53,516 bases of DNA from Gilichinskyi gelida (lineage in GTDB: Bacteria; Acidobacteriota; Thermoanaerobaculia; Gp7-AA8). The notes beneath the pieces are model-generated. The model was not told the origin of the DNA and did no database searches. It saw only the letters and a program-made list of their open reading frames with translations. The stretch spans positions 1 through 53,516 of the forward strand of contig JBBPII010000023.1 of the NCBI GenBank assembly GCA_038040385.1. Direction: 5' to 3'. The position numbers and the translations under genes were made by a program. Positions 43,253 to 53,516 of this stretch are shown in pieces. Each line of letters opens with the position of its first letter. Within the stretch, counting starts at the first letter, position 1.

Positions 43253-44194
43253 ATGGGCGTCACAACGATATTAGGCAAACACTCCATACCATGGATGGGC
43301 CCGAAGTTGCCTTGGCACGACCAGATTGCCCACCGCCCGGACTTCTGGTTTGGCCGACCTTTCTGGGTATCGGTAGTTGTATGTACCTTTCTACTTCCTG
43401 GTCTGGAAATGGTCTGGTTGTGTACGGCGGATCTCCCTCCTATGGGAGCGGGTTTACTTGCACTCGCGAACATCGTCGCGGCCGGCGTGCTGTTTTCACT
43501 GGCTTGGGGTCTAACATCTTTCGGCACACACTTCTTGACGGCTCCTGTACGACTTTTCAATGTCCTGAAGCGAGTCTGCCCAACGGAGTACGCCGAGATT
43601 CAATCAGCCGGACGCCAGTATCGGCGCCAGTTGAAGCAGTCCCAGAAGGACAACTTGATTGAGGAGCAGGTAGAGACACCGTACTCATACAAGATCTTCA
43701 CAAGATATATCTGGAGGGTGAGTTTCGTTATTCTGACAATTCCGCTCTACCTTGGCCTTGCGATGCTTGCGTTAAGGGTGGTCCCGGGAGCTCATGTTGT
43801 GAAGGAGCGTGGAGGATTCGTGGAGATTGTGCAGGCACTCGAGGTGTTTCGTGACATCCAGATGGGGATGCTTGGCGGTACAAGTACCGAGCACCTTCCG
43901 GAAAGGAACGAGATACCGGTTGTCGCGCAGACCGCGGAGAAGCGCGACCAGTCCTCGGGGGACTTGGCCAGCCAGCATAAGAAGTCGATTCAATCGGGAC
44001 CGTCGCGCAGGGAAGCGCATCCCAGCTTTCCGTTGTGGCGACCTATGGCCTGGGAGATTGTTGGAATCTTTTGCACGTTTGTGTATGTGAGCGTAGCACT
44101 GATTCTGTTGCCGTTGCAGTTCGGCATCGTGGCGAACCTTGATTCGAACTTGAAGTCCCGTGACTTCTGGGCAAAGCAGTTGGAAATCTGGTAG
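43253..44194 (+). CDS. Membrane protein of the Liv/kinase cassette
   Basis: A 313-residue protein. It has two hydrophobic helices near the N-terminus (FWVSVVVCTFLLPGLEMVWL; GLLALANIVAAGVLFSLAWG), one in the middle (VSFVILTIPLYLGLAMLALR) and one near the C-terminus (EIVGIFCTFVYVSVALILLP), with a soluble segment of about 85 residues between the third and fourth. ATG 43253 has GGAGGG about 12 bases upstream. Family not recognised. It lies between signalling and transport genes, so it may link them at the membrane. Confidence 0.72.
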   Translation: MGVTTILGKHSIPWMGPKLPWHDQIAHRPDFWFGRPFWVSVVVCTFLLPGLEMVWLCTADLPPMGAGLLALANIVAAGVLFSLAWGLTSFGTHFLTAPVRLFNVLKRVCPTEYAEIQSAGRQYRRQLKQSQKDNLIEEQVETPYSYKIFTRYIWRVSFVILTIPLYLGLAMLALRVVPGAHVVKERGGFVEIVQALEVFRDIQMGMLGGTSTEHLPERNEIPVVAQTAEKRDQSSGDLASQHKKSIQSGPSRREAHPSFPLWRPMAWEIVGIFCTFVYVSVALILLPLQFGIVANLDSNLKSRDFWAKQLEIW

Positions 44195-44240
44195 AGGACA
44201 GTCGTAGCGATGGCATTGTTATCAGAACAGAGGTTGAAGA

Positions 44241-45107
44241 GTGGCGATGCTCTCTGACCTTACTTTGGCCGGCGTTAACGGCGTAGTGTGGGGCCTCGCC
44301 GTTGCCCTCATGGCGGTAGGGTTGGTGCTTACGTTTGGCTTCCTACGGCTCTTGAACCTTGCCCATGGCGCGTTCTACGCACTGGGTGCGGTGGTAGGTT
44401 TTTATGCGGTGAGCCGTTTGCATTCCTTCGGCTTAGCGATGGCTTTGGTGCCGGCGACAGTGGGAGGAGTGGGGTTGCTGGCGGAGAGGTACCTCTTACG
44501 GCCAGTCCGAGGGGTTTTGAACGGCGAGGTACTGATCACGTTCGGCATCGCCATGATCGTCGAGTACTCGATCCTGTTAGTCTTCGGCGGCGCACCTCGG
44601 CGCCTCGGATATCCGCTGACCGGGAATGTGAGCATCTTCGGCACTCCCTACCCGATCTACAGGCTGTTTGTGGGAGTCGTGTCCCTGGCGCTTCTCGTGG
44701 GCTGCGTTCTGGTGCTCGAGAAGACACGTCTGGGTCTTCATATCCAGGCGACCAACCAGGATGAGGGTCTGGCGAGGGCCCTGGGCCTCCCCGTTGTCCG
44801 CTTGACTCTGGTCACCTTCGGGGCGGGGACGGCCTGCGCCGCTTTCGCCGGGCTGATGTTGGCACCCATTGTGGCCGTGGAGTTCCGAATGGGTGCCGAC
44901 ATCATGGCGATCTCGTTCCTGGTGACGATTCTCGGCGGGTTGACGAGGGTGTGGTGGATCGGCACGGTGGCGGTGGCGAGTGCGGTCTTTGAGAACGTCA
45001 TCGCCCTGTGGCTCGATCCTCTGTTGACTCGCGGTGTGCTGCTCTTCATATTATTTGCCGCTCTCCTGGCAATTTACGGCCGCAAGGACCGCCGCCGTTC
45101 GGTATGA
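44241..45107 (+). CDS. Liv-type ABC permease (LivH-like)
   Basis: A 288-residue permease with eight or so transmembrane helices. LRLLNLAHGAFYALGAVVGF is the LivH hallmark near the N-terminus, and the EAA-like GLARALGLPVVRLTLVTFGA is the cytoplasmic loop contacting the ATPase. Starts at GTG 44241 or ATG 44247. Its stop overlaps the next start (ATGA). Confidence 0.93.
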   Translation: MAMLSDLTLAGVNGVVWGLAVALMAVGLVLTFGFLRLLNLAHGAFYALGAVVGFYAVSRLHSFGLAMALVPATVGGVGLLAERYLLRPVRGVLNGEVLITFGIAMIVEYSILLVFGGAPRRLGYPLTGNVSIFGTPYPIYRLFVGVVSLALLVGCVLVLEKTRLGLHIQATNQDEGLARALGLPVVRLTLVTFGAGTACAAFAGLMLAPIVAVEFRMGADIMAISFLVTILGGLTRVWWIGTVAVASAVFENVIALWLDPLLTRGVLLFILFAALLAIYGRKDRRRSV

Positions 45108-46933
45108 CGAGGCGCCTTGCGTGGCTTGGGGCGATTCTGGCTTTGGGCTCGGCAGGCCTCTTCCTTCCCGGCTACTATCAGTTTCTGTATTACGAGGTTG
45201 CTGCATGGGGCTTGTTGGCGCTATCCGTAGAGATCCTCTACGGACAGGCGGGCATGCTCAGCTTCGGCCAAAGCGTTTTCCTTGCTCTGAGCGGATATGT
45301 TTTCCTCCACCTCTCTAAGATTCCGGAGGTGGGCCTGCTCGGTGCGGCACTGATAGCCATGGCAACATCGATCCTGGTTGCAGCCGCGCTGGGGCCAGTG
45401 ATGGTCCGACTGGAGGGCCACTATTTCGTCATTGCCACAGTCATTCTGGCGCTGGGGAGCTTCCTTGTGGCCTCCAGCCTCACACGCTGGACAGGAGGGG
45501 ACGACGGTCTGCCGGCGGGTCCCTTCGCGAGGACGCTCCTGGGGCCGATACCTCTGCCCGCGGTGATGAACCGGCCGGAGGCACTGTACCTTGCTGTCGG
45601 TCTGGCCGTAGCGGCGATGTTCGGCCTAACGTGGAAGGTGCGAGCTTCAGTCCTGGGCCTCCTCGTCGCCGGGATCAAGCACGAGCCCTTTCGTATGTGG
45701 GCCATCGGGGTTCCGGTTGCGTCGCTGAGGTACGGGATCTGGTGCCTGGCTGCCGCTGCCGCCGCGGTCGGCGGGGTCTCGCTTATCGTGGTCAACCGCT
45801 ATGCCTCAGCGACACAGTTCCACTGGAGCGTCTCGGGGGAGGGGGTGGTGTGGGCGATCCTCGGGGGAGTCAATACCGTCTGGGGAGCGTGGCTCGGGGC
45901 CGCAGCGCTGGTGACGGTCAAGGACCTCCTGAGCACACGCTTTGCCTTCTATCCGATCCTCGTGGGCATGCTTCTGATCGCTCTCGTCCATCTCCGCTCG
46001 GAGGGGCTGCTTCGAGCAGTGACCCGTGTTCTCGGACGAGGCAGCGTCTGGCGGCATGCCCGAAGCCTGCAGTTGCAATCTCCTGCGAAGGTGCAGCTCA
46101 TGCAGCAGATCCTCCCCATTGAAGGCCCTCCCCGGACCTTACTGGCATTGCAGGCAGTCGGCAAGGTGTTCGGGGGCACCGTGGCCCTGGACCGATGCAA
46201 TCTGGAGATTGGCACCGCGAGCTTCTCCGTCCTTCTGCACGACGGGAGGAGATACCATCTCCAGGCCAGCGGCGGGGGATATCCGGCGCTGGCCCTGGTC
46301 GGGCCGAACGGGGCCGGGAAGACCACCCTTCTGAACGTCCTCTGCGGCTACGTGGGACCCGACGCCGGCACGATCTCCTCGGACACCCTTGTAATCGAGT
46401 CGGGCCGGGCCATCGGGGGGATCGGCAGGAGCTTCCAGGAACCCCGACTATGGGACCGGCTCTCCGTCTACGAGAACCTGCTCATGGGTGCGCTGGCGAG
46501 GCGCTCGTGGAGAGATCTCCGACGGCCGGTTGGAGCCGATAAGGCAGGAGCCGAAGCCGCCGTCGCCTTAGCGTCGAGATTGGGTCTCCTTCAGGAGCTG
46601 GAGAAGGACGCTTCGGCACTGAGCTTCGGCAAGAGGAAGGTGCTGGACATCGGTGTGGCCCTGGCTTCCAAGCCAAAGCTCCTCGTCCTCGATGAGCCCA
46701 CGGCAGGGGTCAGCCCACGAGAGATGACCGAGCTGGAGGGACTGGTCCGCGAGGTGACAGGGTCTATCCCGGTGGTGCTGGTGGAGCACAACCTCGACGC
46801 CATCCGCCGTCTCGGTCTCCCTGTTCTGTTCATGGCAGAAGGCCGGCTGCTGGAGTACGGGCCGCTGGACGAGGTGCTCTCCCGCGAGAGCGTCCGCGAG
46901 CAATTCAGCGGTCTTCGGGCGGGAGAGGAGTGA
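45104..46933 (+). CDS. Fused Liv-type permease and ATPase (LivM-LivG)
   Basis: A 609-residue protein. Residues 1-315 are a LivM-type permease (EILYGQAGMLSFGQSVFLAL; LEGHYFVIATVILALGSFLV). After a short linker, residues 350-609 are a LivG-type ATPase: Walker A LVGPNGAGKTT near 400, signature ALSFGKRKVLDIGVALASKP, Walker B LLVLDEPTAGVSP and switch VLVEHNLDAI. The ATPase has an extra 20-25 residues before Walker A (LLHDGRRYHLQASGGGY). The usual arrangement is separate genes, so the fusion fixes the stoichiometry of one permease to one ATPase. Confidence 0.92.
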   Translation: MTRRLAWLGAILALGSAGLFLPGYYQFLYYEVAAWGLLALSVEILYGQAGMLSFGQSVFLALSGYVFLHLSKIPEVGLLGAALIAMATSILVAAALGPVMVRLEGHYFVIATVILALGSFLVASSLTRWTGGDDGLPAGPFARTLLGPIPLPAVMNRPEALYLAVGLAVAAMFGLTWKVRASVLGLLVAGIKHEPFRMWAIGVPVASLRYGIWCLAAAAAAVGGVSLIVVNRYASATQFHWSVSGEGVVWAILGGVNTVWGAWLGAAALVTVKDLLSTRFAFYPILVGMLLIALVHLRSEGLLRAVTRVLGRGSVWRHARSLQLQSPAKVQLMQQILPIEGPPRTLLALQAVGKVFGGTVALDRCNLEIGTASFSVLLHDGRRYHLQASGGGYPALALVGPNGAGKTTLLNVLCGYVGPDAGTISSDTLVIESGRAIGGIGRSFQEPRLWDRLSVYENLLMGALARRSWRDLRRPVGADKAGAEAAVALASRLGLLQELEKDASALSFGKRKVLDIGVALASKPKLLVLDEPTAGVSPREMTELEGLVREVTGSIPVVLVEHNLDAIRRLGLPVLFMAEGRLLEYGPLDEVLSRESVREQFSGLRAGEE

Positions 46934-46940
46934 CCGGGGC

Positions 46941-47711
46941 ATGCTGATCGGCAAGGGCATGACGGCAGGCTACGGCGGTCCTCCGGTCGTTCACGAGGTC
47001 TCCATGAAGGTCGGCAGCGGGGAGATCGTGGCCCTCATCGGTCGGAACGCCTCCGGAAAGTCTACCGTTCTCAGGGCCCTGATGGGGCTGGTGGAGCTAG
47101 ACCGCGGCGCAGTCGAATTATCAGGAGAGGCTCTCGACGGCCGCGCAACCAGGGAACGGCTTGAGGCAGGGCTGGGCTACATGCCTCAGGGTGGGCGCCT
47201 CTTTCCCGATCTCACGATCGAGGAGAACGTTCAAGTCTATCTGGGCCGACGGTATTCGTATGATGTGATGTTCGACCAGATGTTGCACTGGGAAGTGCCC
47301 GAGAAGATCAAGAGGGGGAATGTCTTTGGGGCGATCCTCCGACTTCTCGGCCGCCACAAGGAGAGAGCCCGAAACCTGAGCGGCGGCGAAAAACAGCTCA
47401 TCAGCATAACGCGGACTCTGCTCCGACCGTCGGATTTCATCCTTCTCGACGAGCCCTCCATCGGCCTATCGCGGGCTCTCCTGGCCGAGGTCGGGGAGAT
47501 CCTGCGTTCATTCGCGGAGAGGGGTACTGGGATCGTTGTTGTAGATCAAAACGTCAGTTGGATCCTGGAGATGAGTGACAAAACCTACATCATGCACCAG
47601 GGACGAATTGCGGCTGAGGGCCCGTCACGGAGATTCCAAGAAAAGCGCGAGGAGCTTTATGAGGCGTTCGGCCTCAAGACCGCGAACGACGCTGCGGGGG
47701 GCGCGACGTGA
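46941..47711 (+). CDS. Liv-type ABC ATPase (LivF-like)
   Basis: A 256-residue ATPase: Walker A LIGRNASGKSTVLRA, Q loop GYMPQGGRLFPDLTIEEN, signature NLSGGEKQLISITRTLL and Walker B FILLDEPSIGLS. It begins seven bases after the fused gene. It has a segment of about 25 residues around FDQMLHWEVPEKIKRGNVFG that is longer than in typical LivF. Together with the LivH-like permease, the fused protein and the binding protein it completes an importer. Confidence 0.93.
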   Translation: MLIGKGMTAGYGGPPVVHEVSMKVGSGEIVALIGRNASGKSTVLRALMGLVELDRGAVELSGEALDGRATRERLEAGLGYMPQGGRLFPDLTIEENVQVYLGRRYSYDVMFDQMLHWEVPEKIKRGNVFGAILRLLGRHKERARNLSGGEKQLISITRTLLRPSDFILLDEPSIGLSRALLAEVGEILRSFAERGTGIVVVDQNVSWILEMSDKTYIMHQGRIAAEGPSRRFQEKREELYEAFGLKTANDAAGGAT

Positions 47712-47717
47712 CCAGAC

Positions 47718-48398
47718 TCAGGCCCCTGCCGATCCAACAGACGTATGCCGAGCTACCCACCAGGGACTGCGATAGTCGATATGGCGGGCCGTGTCATCCG
47801 CCACGTCCTTTCCGCAGAGCTTCTCCACGATACAGAGCGCCAAGTCGATGCCCGCCGAGATTCCCCCGCACGTAAACACGCCATCGTCGACGACTCTTGC
47901 CGAAGCATCAATCTCCGTTGTCGGATCGATGGAAGCCAGCAAGTCCAGTGACGCCCAGTGGGTCGTCGCCCGACGATTCTTCAAGAGACCGGCCTTCGCC
48001 AAGAGCAACGCGCCAGTGCAGACCGAAGCCACCAGTTTGGCTTCGCTCGCCATGCTTCGAATCGAATCCAGAAACTCTCTGTCTTCGAGAAGCGAACGTG
48101 TACCTTGCCCTCCCGGGACCACGAGTATCTGCACGGGAGGGGCTTTCTCAAGGGAGAAGTGCGGCGTCACGTGGAGCCCACCGCGAACCTCAACGGCGCC
48201 CTCAGATCGCCCCAATGTGAGAACCCGGAACAGGGCGGGGGCGTCAGAGGTCTCGCGAACGGGTCCGCGCGCGAGCCGCGCGGCATAGAACACCTCGAAC
48301 GGTCCGGCAAAGTCCAAGAGTTCGACACCATCGAACAAGAGAATGGCAACGGTTCTGGTCGCCGGCTGACGTGGCGGCGAAGTGAGGTTCGAATCCAT
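47718..48398 (-). CDS. DJ-1/PfpI (GATase1-like) protein
   Basis: A 226-residue protein of the DJ-1/PfpI superfamily. VAILLFDGVELLDFAGPFEV is the first strand-helix, VQILVVPGGQGTRSLLED the glycine loop and LVASVCTGALLLAKAGLL the nucleophile elbow with its Cys. It lacks the AraC DNA-binding domain of GlxA-type regulators, so it resembles isonitrile-hydratase-like enzymes. The gene is convergent with the importer operon, six bases away. Confidence 0.9.
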   Translation of the reverse strand: MDSNLTSPPRQPATRTVAILLFDGVELLDFAGPFEVFYAARLARGPVRETSDAPALFRVLTLGRSEGAVEVRGGLHVTPHFSLEKAPPVQILVVPGGQGTRSLLEDREFLDSIRSMASEAKLVASVCTGALLLAKAGLLKNRRATTHWASLDLLASIDPTTEIDASARVVDDGVFTCGGISAGIDLALCIVEKLCGKDVADDTARHIDYRSPWWVARHTSVGSAGA

Positions 48399-48448
48399 AA
48401 AAGCCCCCCGCTGAAACGACTTGGGCCGTGACGCTCTCTAAGACGACT

Positions 48449-48502
48449 TCACGGTCGGAGCGCGTTCTCGCTCGCGTTGTACTCGGTGATCACTCGCGAC
48501 AT
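48449..48502 (-). pseudogene. N-terminal scrap of a DUF104-like antitoxin gene
   Basis: ATG 48502 encodes MSRVITEYNASENALRP and stops. This matches the first residues of the antitoxin at 37103-37333 and the fragment at 23613-23695. A truncated remnant. Confidence 0.72.
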
Positions 48503-48533
48503 GTAAAGAGATTGTATTCGTTTGAAGGAGGCG

Positions 48534-48605
48534 GCCAGACGCCGCCGGGCCAGCCAGCGAGGACGCCGGCGTTCCAAAAGCTCCGGGCGGCCGTGAGGCC
48601 GCCCG
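48534..48605. repeat. Family 2 GC-rich repeat with hairpin, copy beside the rpoC fragment
   Basis: It contains GCCAGCGAGGACGCCGGCGT, then a perfect nine-base hairpin CGGGCGGCC-GTGA-GGCCGCCCG (48584-48605). It is downstream of the duplicated rpoC end just as the copy at 50218 is downstream of the true one. Confidence 0.85.
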
Positions 48606-48633
48606 AATGGTGTGCACTGCTGTAGCGTGAGGC

Positions 48634-49586
48634 TTACTGCTCTTCCTCAAAATCCACCAGCGAAAGCGTCTCCTCCTCGGCGTCCTCCCCCTCCCGAGCG
48701 AGCAGCTCGTCGAGGGAAGGCTGGACCGGGACCGGCTCGTCCTTCTCCAGGTAGACGTCGCGGTAGGTCGGCATGCCCGTTCCGGCGGGGATGAGGCGGC
48801 CGACGATCACGTTTTCCTTCAGACCGCGCAGGTGGTCCACTCGGCCGGCGATGGCGGCTTCGGTGAGCACTCGCGTGGTCTCCTGGAAGGAGGCGGCGGA
48901 GATGAAGCTGTCGGTGGAGAGTGACGCCTTGGTGATGCCGAGCAGCAACGGGGTGCCGTCGGCGGGCTCGGCTTGTTGATCAGCCGTCGCGCTTCGCGCG
49001 CCGGGAGCGGCGCATCACCTTCTCGTTCTCCTCCATGAAGCGGAAGCGATCGACCTGCTCCCCTCGCTGCGCTCGGGGCAGGCTTTGACGAGGAAGTCGG
49101 TGTCGCCCACGCGGGTCACGCGGACCGAGCGGAGCATCTGACGGCAGATGACTTCGATGTGCTTGTCGTTGATGGCAACCGACTGCGACCGGTAGACCTC
49201 CTGGATCTTGTCCACCAGGTAGCGCTGCAGCTCCTTGATGCCGAGGACCGAGAGCACGTCGTGAGGATCGATCGGACCGTCGATGAGCGGGTCGCCGGCC
49301 CTCACGCGCTCGCCCTCCTGCACGTTGACGTGCACGGAGCGCGGGACGCTGTACTCGTGGCGGGTGCCCTCGTCGGTCTCCACGATCACGCGGCGCAGGC
49401 CCTTGACCACCGGGCCATGATGCACGGTGCCGTCGACCTCGGAGATGACGGCCTCTCGCGCGGGTGGCGAGCCTCGACCTCCAGTTCTGCACCATGAGAT
49501 GGGCGCCGGTCGGGAGCAGGTAGCGGCGCTCCTCGCCGGTTTTCTCGGCGGTGGCCGACTCGCCGATCACCTTCTGGGCGGCAAAG
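48634..49586 (-). pseudogene. Decayed duplicate of the rpoC 3' end
   Basis: The last 110 or so codons (48634-48970) match the true rpoC C-terminus closely, ending LSLVDFEEEQ and TAA (TAG in the true gene). Moving upstream, the copy contains palindromic insertions (48971-49012; about 49055-49090, translating as PERSEG) and deletions of about 100 bases (near 49465) and 25-30 bases (near 49540) relative to 50323-51310. No continuous frame remains. It ends where an Uma2 gene begins. Confidence 0.92.
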
Positions 49587-49590
49587 TAAC

Positions 49591-50187
49591 CTACGCCGGC
49601 GCACTCGACGTCGTTGTGCCGAAGTTCACTTTGGCGTACACCTCGGCGATGGGCAGGCGACAGCGAAGCGAAACGAGCTCGATCTCCGTCGCCGGATTGT
49701 TCCATTCGCGCAGAAACCAGCCTCCGTCGGGTTGACGCGTGTAGAGCTCGACGTGGACTCGATCCTGAGAAACGAGCAGGTATTCCGAGATCGTCGGCAC
49801 CGCGCGGTAGCGCTCGAATTTGGCTCCGCGGTCGTACTTTTCAGTCGAGTCGGAAAGGACCTCAGCGATGAACGCCGGATTGGTGACGGTGTCGAGCTGG
49901 TCATCCACGAATTGCGGCGGGTCGCAGACGACCACAACGTCGGGGTAGGTGTAGTGGCGCTGACGGTCCGTCGAAACGCGCAGATCGGCGGTGTACACCG
50001 TACACGGCCCTTCGCGCAACTGATTGCCAAGCTCGCGCGCACCGTTCGTGGCGATGAGCACGTGCCGCGGTGAGGCGCCCGCCATCGCGAACATCTCGCC
50101 GTCGATGTACTCGCTCTTCCACTCCGCGGCGCGCTCGATGCGCAGGTAATCCTCGGAGGTGAGGCGGACGTCGGCCCGTGTGGTCAT
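49591..50187 (-). CDS. Uma2 family (DUF820) putative endonuclease
   Basis: A 198-residue PD-(D/E)XK-fold protein. Visible core: WKSEYIDGEMFAMAGASPRH, the acidic YTYPDVVVVCDPPQF, and FIAEVLSDSTEKYDRGAKFE with the Glu and Lys. ATG 50187 was preferred to an upstream TTG. It lies between the broken rpoC copy and the real rpoC. It is only distantly similar to the Uma2 gene at 13856. Confidence 0.9.
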   Translation of the reverse strand: MTTRADVRLTSEDYLRIERAAEWKSEYIDGEMFAMAGASPRHVLIATNGARELGNQLREGPCTVYTADLRVSTDRQRHYTYPDVVVVCDPPQFVDDQLDTVTNPAFIAEVLSDSTEKYDRGAKFERYRAVPTISEYLLVSQDRVHVELYTRQPDGGWFLREWNNPATEIELVSLRCRLPIAEVYAKVNFGTTTSSAPA

Positions 50188-50217
50188 GGCGATCAAGGGT
50201 AATGCATTTCGATGAGT

Positions 50218-50294
50218 CGGCGGCGGGACGCCGCCGCGCCAGCCGGCGAGGACGCCGGCGCTCCAAAAGCTTCGGGCGGCCTCACGGCCGCCCG
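50218..50294. repeat. Family 2 GC-rich repeat and hairpin downstream of rpoC
   Basis: GGCGGGACGCCGCCGCGCCA and CCGGCGAGGACGCCGGCG precede the hairpin CGGGCGGCC-TCAC-GGCCGCCCG (50273-50294), nine-base perfect stem. Located 29 bases after the rpoC stop (minus strand), it may be the rpoC terminator, although there is no T-run. Confidence 0.75.
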
Positions 50295-50322
50295 AATGGT
50301 GTGCACTGCTGTAGCGTGAGGC

Positions 50323-53516
<3,194 letters not shown>

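Overview
The window is GC-rich bacterial chromosome. It holds a succinate dehydrogenase with an unusual membrane anchor, a tricorn-like protease, ABC/M1-peptidase fusions, LytTR signalling and many toxin-antitoxin and Uma2-type genes. This gene mix is what I would expect from Acidobacteriota or a related soil lineage. That is inference: no rRNA or other taxonomic marker is present except part of rpoC.

Layout. 1-6.3 kb: a stump of an integron-type integrase, an RND efflux pump (permease and adaptor) and a LytTR response regulator/LytS-type kinase pair, all on the minus strand. 6.4-13.8 kb: a TPR lipoprotein candidate, a DinB/WYL-regulator divergent pair, proline dehydrogenase and an sdh operon (anchor, flavoprotein, iron-sulfur protein, TPR protein). 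Proline oxidation and succinate oxidation both feed electrons to quinone. 13.8-15.5 kb: an Uma2-type gene, a peptidase fragment and a VapBC pair. 15.5-26.5 kb: Asp-box protein, secreted hypotheticals, a minus-strand glycosyltransferase cluster, an RHH/VapC pair, TPR and nucleotidyltransferase-like genes and a beta-helix protein. 26.5-34.4 kb: tricorn-like protease, ABC ATPase and an ABC-permease/M1-peptidase fusion. 34.4-38.5 kb: an AAA ATPase followed by fragments (two partial protease copies, a broken PIN toxin, glycosyltransferase debris). 38.6-47.7 kb: a compositionally distinct cassette with a Liv-type importer whose LivM and LivG are fused, a soluble histidine kinase, three stand-alone receiver proteins and a membrane protein. 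47.7-53.5 kb: a DJ-1/PfpI protein, a decayed copy of the rpoC 3' end, a second Uma2 gene and the true rpoC (running off the window).

Two themes stand out. First, the Liv importer/kinase/triple-receiver cassette looks like a sensory transport system I cannot name. Second, the window is full of short dispersed palindromic repeats and of partial, diverged copies of its own genes. One repeat family repeatedly supplies stop codons, and twice a start codon, to neighbouring genes; others have entered reading frames in phase. Parts of the protease copy are nearly identical to the parent while its ends are diverged, which looks like gene conversion.
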